A DNA stretch of 64,000 nucleotides from positions 97,301,319 to 97,365,318 of the forward strand of contig CP136066.1 in the NCBI GenBank assembly GCA_032622095.1, read 5' to 3'. The position numbers and the translations under genes are program-made. Positions 1 through 10,724 of this stretch are shown in pieces (the stretch's first letter is position 1; every line of letters begins with the position of its first letter). Below the pieces are notes generated by a model. It was not told the DNA's origin. It saw nothing but the letters and a program-made list of their open reading frames with translations, and did no database searches. The stretch is from Siphonodentalium dalli (Eukaryota > Mollusca > Scaphopoda > Gadilida > Siphonodentaliidae).

Positions 1-1689
1 AAAACCATGTGACACCAATATGTGTACATGTCGCAAACATGGTCTGTCTGAAATGTGTTATCGCTTGTGGAGATTGTCGTGGAGAGGGCTACATGAATTC
101 AGAAGAGGTTCTGATAGATGAAGAGGGTGAGGTCTGAGTATATTGATATATTGGACAGTAATGGACACACAAGTACCTAAACTATGAAGCTTTCTTATTC
201 TGGTCATCACTGGCCGAGTTCGATCAACAAAATAAACAAAAGAAATAATTGTCATTTTATATTATTATGCCATATTATATATCTTTTGAAAGGAAGCTCC
301 AAAATATTGTATTATCAACTTATCCGGGGTAATAAACTGAACATTCTGAGTTGCCGACGTGTTTTAGTCCGGGAACTAATAGGGCCCATAGGGGTACCCT
401 TGCACCCCCCCCCTGGGACTTAACTTCAACCCACTCATTTGTTCCTTATTATGACCTTCAACTTTGAAGCAATGTTAACAAGAAAAAAAGTGGCCTTTTA
501 GACTCCAGACTAGACCCTAAGTCAGTTTTATGCAAATTATAGCAGGAAAATCTAGTAAAATGTATGCAAATGTATATATTTTCTTGAAGCTAAGACATAT
601 TGACACTTTTTTGGCCGGAATTGAAACTCACCATCTAAGATGGCCGCCAAAATGGCTGCCGGAAGTTGAAAATATGATATTTTTTCACAGATATCTTCTA
701 GATCAATTCATGCTGTTTGAAACTAGTTGAGTAATGCAACTTTATTTTGTGTTTTGTATATTAACTGATCATTGGAGCAATTAAATATGCAATTATTGGG
801 GTACTACCCTCTTCCGATCCCTCAAAAATTAGATTTTACAGAATGCGGTATAAAATTTCACAATTGGGATTGGAGTCATATTTCAACAAGAAATGAACAG
901 AACTTTGTAATGTAAGTGAGGCATATCATTACCTACGAATATTCCAAATCATTGGAACCAAAATTCTTACTTTGGCTCAAAATGGCTGCCAATATGGCCG
1001 CCATAATATGGAAAATGGTAAATATTACACCAGCGTGTCCTGCAATCGCTTACACGTTGTGGTTGATGTATAAAATTGGCTATTCTGCATTCTATACATT
1101 GAATACTAACATGTCTGACTCTGATGCACCATGGTTAATTGTTACTATTGTCACCACTGACATCGTCAAAAATATTGGACTTTTATCTAAAAAACTTGAC
1201 ATAAATATTGGCAAAAAAAACAAAAACTTTTCAGGTTTGGACCATTTTTTTTCAGGTAAAATATAACTATCTTTATATTGAAAGGTGTTTATTGTTTTGG
1301 TCTATTTTAAATGTGTCACACTACGGTCTTTATAGACCAAATTGCTCAAGATGGCTTCCAAATGGCAACAAATTTGTAAAATGTGAATTTTTTAAATATA
1401 TCCCGAACATTCGCTGCATTATCCGAAAAGGTAGCAAATTGTGACTCACTTGGTTATTATACGTGTTAGTTAATTAACTGACAACTACATGTTCTATTCT
1501 GGTTGTCCCAGTTCCGTATGGGGCATGACAAATTCATTTTAAAGTATGTAATTTTGCCGAGAACCTCTTTTGTGTTTTTGGACATATTTATTGAAAGGAA
1601 ATGGGCAGAACTTTGAGACAGAACTGAGATGGACCATAATCTTTGGCTATTCTGATAAAATAAAAGTCAACAGGATACAGTGTGGATGC

Positions 1690-3720
1690 CAAGATCGTAG
1701 CCAGGGAGTTACTCATGATCATATGTGAGGTGAATATGTATACATGGAGTTATTGTATGTCATGACTGATGTGAGTAGGTATACAATGAGTGACTATATG
1801 GTTATGAGTGGGTTGTCCATGGTAAGATGCATCTAGGTATACAGGGAGAGGTCATGGTGAGGTGAATCGGTATGCATGGAGTGACTGTATGATTGTGTAT
1901 ATCCAGTATGGGTGCACCCGGTGTGCCTGTATGATCATTGGTGTGGTGTATGGATATAGCTACATGGTCATCTATGTATTGATTATGTATAGATGGAGTG
2001 AATGTAAGGTCATGGTGGGATGTACATGTGTTGTCTGTATGATCATGGATGGGGTGTGTGGATAAATAGGGAGTGATTTTATGGTTACGGGTAATGTGTA
2101 TAGGTATATGTGGAGTGACTGTACGATCATGATTGAATATGAATACCTGGAGTAAACTGGGTGGACATTATCGAGCGTGTGGGTATATAGGGAATGTCCT
2201 TGTTGTAACGGGTGGGATGTATGTTTATATATCTCGTGGATGTATTATCACTGGTGGGTGTATAGGGCTTAGCTGTATTATCATGGATGGTGTGTATTGC
2301 AGTGAATTGCTGAATTGTCATGTGTGAGGTGTATATGCAAGTATGGATTGTTTGAGCGGTCGTGTGTGCGGGTTTTTTTATTATCTGGAAGGGCTGAATG
2401 GCCATTAGTGAGGTTTACATGTATACCTGGAGTGAATCTATGGTCTAGGGTGGGCTGCATATGTATATTGAATGGTTATATGACTATTTGTGTCGAATAG
2501 GTATACAGGTAGTGACTGTATGGTTAATGGTGAGATGAGTACATGTAGGTATACAAGTAGTAACTGTATGATCATAAATGTAATGAACACCTATACAGGG
2601 GGTGACTAAATGGTCATGTGTCAGGCGTATGAGTATACCTGGTGTTCCTCTTTGGTGACTCGTGGCGATATGGTCATGTGTAGGTTATACCAGTATACAC
2701 ATGTGTTGCTAAAAACTTGCTTTATTGTCTTGAGCGAGGGATATGTGTAAATAGAGAGTGGCTATATGGCCATGGATGAGGTGCATATGCATACATGGAG
2801 TGACTATACTGACATGGCTGGGGTGTATTAGTATATATTGAGTGGCTACTCTTGGGCTCCAAATAAACATGCATGCACGTTTATTATTTTCTTGGGAAAT
2901 TCCCCCTCCCTGCACAGTGCTTATTTGAGTCTGCACGTTTATTAATTTTGAGGCTATGAAAATTTAAATCAGCACAAACTCAATATTTCTATATGACTCT
3001 GATAACAAAATAATGAGTTTATATCTTTATGCATGTACATACTAGTATTCAAATATATGACACACATGTGAACATTTAAATACTGAATAAAACACCACAT
3101 GACACATACCATACTATGTTGATTCCTATACTTGACACGAACTGTAAAAATAATAAGTTTAACAGTTGATGTTTTGCTCAGAGTTTCCCCTGCACTATTA
3201 TTTGGGTCTGCACTTTTATTAACTTTCAATGGAATTCCCCCCCTGCACTATTATTGGGGCCTGCACTTTTATTTGGAGCCCGAGAGTATTCGGCTATGGT
3301 GTGACAAATAGGGATACAGGGAGTGACATGGCCAATGTTGAGGTGAATATGTATGGATTGACCATGATCATGTATGAATGTTTTGAATATGTACACACGG
3401 GGTGGCTATATGGCCATAGGTCAGGTGAAGGAGTATACCAGGTGACATGGGTGAGGGTATGTGTATGAAGCGAGTGGCTATATGGCAATTTGTGAGGTGC
3501 ATATGTATACCGGAGTGACTTTATGGTCATTGTTGTGGTGTTGATGTATATATTGATTGTCTATTTGATCATGCGTTTGGAGAATATGTATACAGGGGAT
3601 GACCTTGTGGCCAATGGTGAGATGAATGGGTATACAAGGAGTGACTATATGGGTATGGGCCATGTTTATGAGTATACCCGGTGTATGTATATATGTAATG
3701 AGTCGCGTATAATGCACGCC
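1690..3720. repeat. Degenerate minisatellite, about 40-46 bp unit
   Basis: Imperfect tandem copies of a unit resembling GGTGAATATGTATACATGG plus AGTGACTATATGGTCATGG fill the loop of foldback element 1, broken at 2849-3286 by a MITE. Short open frames across it are by-products of the repeat and contain no domain. Confidence 0.7.
2849..3286. mobile_element. MITE with TA duplication inside the minisatellite
   Basis: The ends CTCTTGGGCTCCAAATAAA and the complement of CTCTCGGGCTCCAAATAAA face inward and are flanked by TA (2847-2848 and 3287-3288). Subterminal CTGCAC-TTATT motifs recur. No coding capacity. It interrupts the minisatellite and so is younger than it. Confidence 0.7.
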
Positions 3721-4035
3721 CAGTGTAGCTCTTGTTTGTAAAAAAATTTACCGCGTTCTGTAAAATCGAATTTTTGAGGGATCGGAAGGGGCTAGGACCA
3801 CATTAATTGCATATTTAATTGCTCCAATGATCAGTTAATATACAAAACACAAAATAAAGTCATATTACTCAACCAGTTCCAAACAGCATGAATTGGTCTA
3901 GAAGATATTTGTGAAAAAAATGTCTTATTTTCAACTTCCGGCGGCCATTTTGGCGGCCATCTTGGATGGTGAGTTTCAATTTTGGCCCAAAAAAGTGTCA
4001 TTATGTCTTAGCTTCACGAAAATATATACATTTGT

Positions 4036-4343
4036 CAGGGGGGGGGGGGCGGAAAAAAACTGCGGGACACAACGTACCGGGGGGTGGGGGAGGGGGGGGG
4101 GGGGGTTCGAGTTGTTGTCCGGCTGGGGTTGATTTGATTTTTCGGGGGCGGGGGGGGGGGCAAATGGTAAGTGAAAAAAAAACTGCAGTTTTGCTGTTTT
4201 GGGGGGGGGGGGGACCCAAACCGAAGAAAACAGTTTTTTTCCACCCTGTGTCTGCAGTTTTTTTTCCGCCCCCCCCCCTGCATTTCCGAAGAAAACAGTT
4301 TTTTTCCACCCTGTGTCTGCAGTTTTTTTCCGCCCCCCCCCTG
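4036..4343. mobile_element. G-rich hAT-like MITE in right arm of foldback 1
   Basis: Ends CAGGGGGGGG...CGGAAAAAAACTGC and the complement of the same, flanked by CATTTGT at 4029-4035 and 4344-4350. The left arm of the foldback has only one CATTTG at the matching place, so the insertion-free state is visible. CAGGG ends and a 7-8 bp duplication fit hAT. Inside, a unit of about 60 bp (GAAGAAAACAG then poly-T then CCACCCTGTGTCTGCAG) is repeated. Proline- or glycine-rich frames here come from the G runs. Confidence 0.65.
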
Positions 4344-4648
4344 CATTTGTATACATTTTACTAGATTTTCCCGCTATAATTTGCATAAAACTGACTTAGG
4401 GTCTGGTCTGAAAAACGGCGGCCATGATGGACGCCATCTTGTCTGGAGTCTAAAAGGCCATTTTTTTTCTTGTTAACATTGCTTAAAAGTTGAAGGACAT
4501 AATAAGGAACAAAATGAGTGGGGTGAAGTTAAGTCCCAGGGGGGGGGGTGCAATGGTACCCCTATTAGCTCCCGGACTATACGTTTCGTCTGTTTGTAGT
4601 GCAAAGTGTATTATTTTCAATTGATTGGGGAATAACTCTATATCTTAA

Positions 4649-5065
4649 AGGTACTCAATCCGATTAAACACCCATAAATTACTATTTCATTGGCGTCGGG
4701 GGTAAAAAATATTTGAATCGAGTCGAGGAACCTACCCATCAAAGTTCACAGTGATCAATATCTATTTTTGGAAGTTTGTTATTTCAATTGTTTGTGGCCC
4801 AGAAACACGCCGTCAAATGGATGGTCTCGGTCAAAATTACGGATGAAGATGGATAACACTAAAAAACGGTGATAATACGGCCGTATTTCGTTTAAACAAA
4901 ATGCTGATAAATAACACGTTTTGGGAAATTTGATACCATAGTTGACAGTGGTTAGCAATTATTGTGTTGCAATTGATCGATTCTGATAACGAAAGCGTAT
5001 TTGAAGAAATGTTGTTGTTGTTGTTGTATCTTGATATGGGGACCATCTGATCGGATTGAGTACCT
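4649..5065 (-). mobile_element. TTAA MITE, copy a
   Basis: Inverted ends AGGTACTCAATCCGAT and ATCGGATTGAGTACCT are flanked by TTAA (4645-4648 and 5066-5069). Copy B shows the unfilled site TATTTTAAGATAG. Related copies lie at 29051, 31214, 49060, 51793, 52775 and 55078. TTAA duplication points to piggyBac or Kolobok mobilisation. No coding capacity. Confidence 0.85.
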
Positions 5066-5194
5066 TTAAAGATACAGTTGCCCCCCCCCCCCCCCTCCAT
5101 TGAAAATAAATGTTTAGTTTGAATTCTGTTGCACTCTGGGGGCCATAACGGTGGAAATCTTTCTATGATTTCAGCTGTTTTCTATTTCTCTATG

Positions 5195-7118
5195 GGGGGT
5201 GATTCTCCATTAAATGAACAATTTCGTCCAGAAAATTCTGGGGAAAAAAAGTTTGTCACATGCCGATGAATTTTATGTGAGTATGTAGCACAGATATTGG
5301 TGACCACGAAAATGACATTCCGCAAAATTATAGGGCCAGGTCAAGGTCAATCAAGGTCGTTCATTACAGCATGTGCCAATGGCGGTTTTTTTGGGGTTGA
5401 ATCAGGGCAACGTCATTGTCAAATTCGCTCTTTCTCCAAAACTTGTTGACATGTGCCCTTTAATAGTTGAATTATCGTTATGAGTATATATTTTTTGAGT
5501 AGCCGATGATGTATCCGTCCAAACGACGTATTGCGTAGCTCCGCACGTTGAGACGTCTATGAGATACAGCCATTTGAATATACGTGGTGGAAATTGATGT
5601 GCTTTGTGGGCGTGACTTAGAGTTCAAACTCTCTAAGAGGTCAACGAATACAGCGTTCAGATATGATAATTGGAAACAGATTTTGATCGCATAAAAGGCT
5701 ATTCCTATCAAGTCGGGCATGCCCTGGTCCCTCGTACACTTGGTTTGACTCCAAACGATCGAGGAAATCTGATGTAGATAACTTGAACATACGTCAATCA
5801 AAGTCTGTTCCCCAAGGGGTTCGCCAAATTGCAATGCTAATTTAGAGTAGAAAACATTGTCGATGGATTTCTCTAACATGTTTCAAGATATTTAACTGAA
5901 ATTTGGTATTTAGTGGTTTCTCGGTGCGCTCAATCAGATAGAATTGTCAGTGAGATATTCTGATGGTCCAAAATGTGTATTTTGACGCCGTTGCTATAAC
6001 ACACGAGCCGGAAATCGCCCCGCAGGCAGAACGATTGTTGAAAAGTACGGAAATAATTGACTTTCAAACTGTCATCTGTTTCTCACTGAGATTGTTTGAT
6101 GTAAACGTCAATCCATTTAGAGAATTCGTTAGATTCCGTTGACCCCCCCCCCCCCCACTCATTCACCCCCCCCCCCCCCCCCCCCCGATTGTATATAAAC
6201 GCACTAAAACTAATCCATATGTCATATTTGTTCTTTTTATCTACACCCAGATCATTCCTTAACATGTTTTATTTGTTAGATCGTGTTTGCGTCTCTGGAT
6301 ATTTCAAAATTAAAATTGCGTCATTACCCAAACAGAAGGAGTGTTTGGGTAATGACGCGTTTGGGTAATGACGATTTTCGTTTCAGTGCGCTCTTATATT
6401 TTGAATATCCATCACCTATGAAAATGAACTAGTTTATGAACAAACAACCGCTGTGAGCTTTCGAAAAAAACTTTTAATCGTTCGCCTACAGCATGTAACA
6501 TTCAAATGGTCTGCGTTTGTGTAATGACGCTGAATAATCATACGCTAGCGATTTCTAGTTTCAAAGGTTGATTTTGAAAAAAAATTCAAGGAAACATAAC
6601 CTGTGTTTATTTTTTCTAGACTTTAAAGGATATTTACTCCACGATGCAACCATAGATATGAACAAGCTATGTTTCTGGTGAAAATATCAGCCGTCTTTAT
6701 CGTGCGTTTGGTTAATGATTCTATATAACGGGACATGCTTTTGGAAGACTTCACATGCTTTCCACTAACTAAATATTTAATTTCATAAAAATTATACGAA
6801 TTGCATGGCGTTCAGTGCAAAATTCCGCACAAGAATATTAATTGGTTTAAAGATAAATCGTTCGGTGGCGAATGGGAACAATCAGGGAAGTTGAATGCCT
6901 TTGATTTGGGACATGCTGTTTCGGGGTACGTAGCCTGTAATATACACATGGCATATATGTTGTCACACGTCCATACTAAACCCGAAATGTCTCTAATAAA
7001 TGCCTGTATCGCGAGCTACAAGATCATTACCATCACTTTTATGTATTGTGGCCATTGTTTTTCATAGGATGAACTAATAACGCAGGACATGGGTTTGCTC
7101 GTTTACGGGATAATCACA
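5195..7118. other. Unclassified block absent from copy B
   Basis: Copy B runs straight from the sequence matching 5194 to that matching 7119, so this 1.9 kb is either an insertion here or a deletion there. Its borders read GGTGATT and AATCACA, weakly inverted. It holds C runs at 6143-6186, a hairpin at 6317-6373, and a 133-codon minus-strand frame (5478-5879) with no domain I recognise. I assign no function. Confidence 0.4.
6317..6373. repeat. Hairpin plus repeated GTTTGGGTAATGACG motif
   Basis: TGCGTCATTACCCAAAC and its complement flank a 9-nt loop, and a further direct copy GTTTGGGTAATGACG follows. Similar words recur near 6517 (GTTTGTGTAATGACG) and 6702 (GTTTGGTTAATGA). Confidence 0.6.
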
Positions 7119-7298
7119 CATGGGCATCTTCTGAGACACAGACGTTTTCAAATCACGTTGGTGATGAATTATAGTATTTCATTCATATTTTATGGCATAT
7201 ATTGTTATTAAACCGTATATCAATGGCATACAAGGAACTATAAACAAAATCGGTGACTCGAAAATTAAGTGGGCCTTGAAGTATCATAATAAATAGTA

Positions 7299-7434
7299 TC
7301 TCTATATATAAAAGAATAGGATCTGTTTGTCATGTGCGCACACGGGGGCCGCAGGCTGCTAATGCACAAACGGGCTGCATGCAGGCCTCTCCGACGCTGA
7401 ACAAAAGCTCCGAAAGGCAGCCTGTTTCAGCTAG
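7299..7434 (+). mobile_element. Possible short non-autonomous Helitron
   Basis: Begins TCTCTATATATAAAAG after A, ends CAGCTAG before T, and lies between AT-rich flanks, as Helitrons (5' TC, 3' CTRR, A/T target) do. A clear subterminal hairpin is lacking, so the call is weak. The interior is GC-rich compared with its flanks. The remaining 7435-7670 shows nothing assignable. Confidence 0.3.
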
Positions 7435-9691
7435 TAGAATATAATTCAAGTGAAAAATGAATGCTCAACAATGCAAATCCACCTGTTAACTATCCCATGT
7501 TGCTTTCTGTATATAGCTAATTGGGAGGTATTTAAAATTTAATGACAACAAAACGCTCCGTTGCTCTTCCGAAAACTCGTTACACGCGTGGTGCGCTTTC
7601 GATAAATAACGCGCCTGAGTTCGTATTTTTATAATCTGTTTACATCACAATTGTTCGTGTTTTCAGTGCGGTATAGTCCAGGAGATATTGGTCGACCTCT
7701 GCACCCCCCCCCCCCCAGGACTTAACTTCACCCCCACTAATTTTCTTCCTTAAGGTCTCCTCTAATTTTTTTCACTTGTTAACAAGAAAAAAAAGTGGCC
7801 GCAGAGACTCCAGACAAGATGGCGTCCATCATGGCGTCCATTTTATTTTAATGCACCAGGTCTCTTTGATCGCCATTATAGTAAAGATGATAGCACATGC
7901 GGTCTTGTTTTCCGCTCGATTCGTTATGCTAATATACAACCCTTACAAATTAGCCAAAACTCAGTCACCAGAATCCAATATGGCGGCCAAGATGGCCGCC
8001 CGAAATGTGAAAATATGCTATTTTTCTGACAAGTTACCACCTTTCGTTTGTCTCTGTGGGAAAATGTTAGAATTTTTGCATCATGTTATACATTTATCAT
8101 ATAGAGGAGTCATTTGCGAACACATGGGGACCATAATATGCATTCACTGCGGGATATTTTTGTCCGATATCACGTTTTCCCAAATGCCGGTATCATAGGT
8201 CAAAGCCTAATCTCCGTTAATAACGCGATGTTATGTTTCGAATCAATGAATGTTATTGCTATTATAACAACACCCATGCATATATATTTGCAGGAGATAC
8301 TCGAGCTAGGATTTCTCTTATACATGAGTTGAGGAATATTTACCCAAATCCAAGATGGCGGCCAAAATGGCCACCATCAATAAAAAATCGCCGAAAATCG
8401 CTGATTTTAACATCAGTGAGCATTATTGTCATGACAACTCCACACCTGCTTGCTATTGTAAGTTGGGAACACTTAGGCGAAGAACTTTCCTTGTACCATA
8501 TCCAAATAAACGTCCCCCAAATCCAAAATGGCGCCCACAATGGCTGACAGATTTTGAAAAATCACCGAAATTCCCTCATATTCACATCATTGGGCATTAT
8601 TGTCGAGACAACTCCATCCATGCGTACAGTTGAGTTGGACATACTGAGGTGAAGTAATTACCTTACATCTCATGCAAGAAATGGTTTTCCAAATCGAAGA
8701 TGGCGGCCAAAATGGCGACCGAAATTTGAAAACACGCCTACATTCCTTTACTTTCTTAGGATGGGCGTTATTGTTTCGCGATTTCTACCCACCATTACAT
8801 GTTGATATGTATGAATTATTCATTAGGGTTTGGCAAGTGATACTCACAGTCAATATGGTGGCCAACTGGCGGGCAGAAATTGAAAAGTAGCCGATATTAT
8901 CACATACTAATTTCAACTTTTTGTCATAATATTGATTTGTATAAACGAAACGGTACATAATATAAGCCATATATTAGTTCCAATGTAAGTCGTAGCCTTT
9001 TGGAAGGATGAAAACCCACAATCGCAATGTGGCATTTCAAAATCCATTCTCCACTAAGGGCTCATACTGGCCGTAACCGTATATAGGTGCGCCGAATAGT
9101 CATATTATGACTTCCAAGAATCAAAACAACAGTACCTGAGCTTATTCTGAATTGCCACATTCAGCATTATCTAGACTCGTTTCCGTCTCTTCGTCAGATT
9201 AATCTGTCTCACTCACAACAACAGTTCACTACTCTTCTTTGTAGGAGTGTGCCACTAATCGGAATGTTTCAAACAATACATATGCCGGTGTCCAGCTCAC
9301 GTGTTGGTTTCGAAAGCTTGGAATTCTTAGCGAGCTTCATTCGTGGTATATCTTATGGTATAATTCAGATGCTACATATGGGGTATATGCGTCATCTTTT
9401 GCGATACACTATAAAGGTATTCGGTCGATGCGTATACTAGCTTTCAGAAGGACCTATCTATCTGCGTATTGTCAGCTTTGGTGACCTAATGGGGATAACA
9501 ACGTGTTCACCTGGTGATCTTCCCAAAGAGCCACTTCTCAATATATGGTTCATCAATTCACATACTCATCTAATGCACTGACGTACCCGGACAACTTCTG
9601 TATATGGCTTCGAATGTTGAAAGCCCGACATTTGACGGATGCATTTCTGCTAAGGCGTAGAAGACCATAATGCATAATATACCCAAACTCA

Positions 9692-9975
9692 TTGAACATG
9701 ATCATAAGAACAAGCTTGTTGGCGTCCAGCAATCGTCTCACCGAACATATTCAAGCAGATGATAACAATACACACGGTGCTAGTTTGTGGGTATTTGTCA
9801 TGATAGTGGAAATGAAATTGGACAGGATTCAGACAGGATCTCATGTGTGGCTTTGCTTTCCTTGTATGCTAAGATTGTATGTTCCCATCCGTTTGGAAGC
9901 CGTTCTTAAACAACTGGACCAGGAGTATGCCATTGGCTACTGCTGTATAAGCTCCACCAAGACAGTGGTGTAGTC
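9692..9975 (+). pseudogene. Transporter-like exon remnant, left-arm copy
   Basis: Nucleotide similarity to the complement of 10476-10749 is clear, e.g. TAAGATTGTAT followed by CCCATCCGTTTGGAAGC against TAAGATTGTAT then CCACATCCGTTTCGAAGC. The peptide keeps only part of the motif order of the better copy (ADDNNTHGASLWVFVMIV). It is the mirror copy created with the inverted arm. No start codon or splice site can be defended, so it is treated as decayed. Confidence 0.4.
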
Positions 9976-10034
9976 TTAAAGGCGATACCTTTGATAGTTG
10001 GTTGATATGTCATACTCACGCTGGGTGGTATGGT

Positions 10035-10187
10035 TCAAGAAAGTACAAATGCCATCAACAAAAGGGTGAAATGTTCAACGCGAAGAACATCCAGAGAAAT
10101 GTTACGTTGATGAGCTCTTGCATTCAGTTCAACAAACGTTGGTACACCAAGTGATTTCTTGGTAACATCACCAATGCGACCATTTTC
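10035..10187 (-). pseudogene. Transporter-like exon remnant in foldback loop
   Basis: An open 50-codon stretch follows GTCTCGTGCAG, a good splice acceptor, and begins ENGRIGDVTKKSLG, later QRNISLDVL and FTLLLMAFV. In SVOP/SV2-type major-facilitator proteins an ENG-containing linker followed by a DL(F/L) segment and a new membrane helix comes after the exon type seen at 10476-10724, and the order on this strand is the same. A TGA ends the frame at 10035. The family call is from remembered motif order, not from a search. Confidence 0.35.
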
Positions 10188-10475
10188 CTGCACGAGACAT
10201 TAACTACTATATTCTAAAGTTATATATATATATAAAGCTATATGATCATAAAGGTCGCGTTCCACAACGGCCACAGCCATTGCCATCGAGACTGTAAATT
10301 GTACTTTAAATACATAGTGAAATTAATGCACCATAGTTCCTGACATTTTCTTGAATAATACCGCCCACATACTGACACTAACCCCGAGAGAGGATAACAA
10401 AACACGCATACATTCATGCTATAAAGACATTATCCTTTAGTCCATCCGACTGTTTTGAGGGAGGCTAGCATATTA

Positions 10476-10724
10476 TTATCCAGACAAAAGTGTACGTAGT
10501 TGAATCAGAAAGGCTTCGAAACGGATGTGGAAATACAATCTTACCACACCAAATAAAACCGACACACATGACATTCGATATCTTAAACATGCACCAGGTG
10601 TAGGGGTGGTGTATACAGTGGCCCATTTCATTCCCACTATCATGGCGCATGTCCACAAAATAGCACCGCGAGCATTGTTCTTCTCTGCTGGGAGATATTC
10701 GACGAGACAACTGCGGGGCGTCAC
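10476..10724 (-). pseudogene. SVOP/SV2-like transporter exon remnant, right arm
   Basis: An 82-residue open frame contains EYLPAEKNNARGAILWTCAM, then helix-like VSVLFGVVRLYFHI. The pattern E-(Y/F)-LP-x5-ARG-x2-L followed by a helix fits the segment after helix 4 of SVOP/SV2-type major-facilitator transporters, where ExLPxxxRG is typical. The exon lies in the right arm, with a decayed mirror copy at 9692-9975. Host fragments picked up by a foldback element are the simplest reading. Substrate and completeness cannot be judged. Confidence 0.35.

Larger units (their letters stand above)
367..4577. mobile_element. Foldback DNA element 1 (TA target site)
   Basis: Inverted arms at 367-848 and 3749-4577 begin GTCCGGGA and end with its complement, flanked by TA at 365-366 and 4578-4579. 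Copy B carries the uninterrupted target sequence. Each arm has a C/G run, the string GGGACTTAACTTCA and pairs of ATGGCGGCC-type motifs. The right arm is longer because of a 308 bp insertion. The loop holds a degenerate minisatellite and a MITE, and 880-1690 is AT-rich with a few more ATGGC motifs. No transposase is visible, so it is non-autonomous. TA suggests Tc1/mariner-type mobilisation, but this is inferred from the target site alone. Confidence 0.75.
250..7285 (+). repeat. Dispersed repeat copy A, split by insertions
   Basis: Segments 250-366, 4580-4645, 5070-5194 and 7119-7285 read consecutively as the reverse complement of 20930-20460 (copy B). Shared landmarks are the tracts around TTATCAACTTATCCGG, GTATTATTTTCAAT, TTTCAGCTGTTTTCTATTTC and CATCTTCTGAGACACAGACG. 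The three gaps hold a foldback element, a TTAA MITE and an unclassified block. No protein is recognisable and the family is unknown to me. Positions 1-250 show nothing I can assign. Confidence 0.75.

Noticed and set aside
1862-2405. Overlapping frames on both strands in the minisatellite
   Set aside because: Repeat-derived, no domain.
3966-4386. Several overlapping frames of over 100 codons on both strands, rich in Pro or Gly
   Set aside because: They arise from G and C homopolymers in a MITE; no domain and no codon signal.
5478-5879. 133-codon minus-strand frame
   Set aside because: No domain or splice context recognised; lies in a block missing from copy B. Mentioned only as content of that block.
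8340-8540. Frames that recur almost identically at 8233-8633, 11581-11981 and 16099-16293
   Set aside because: They are the same foldback-arm repeat in different copies; conservation reflects recent copying, not coding.
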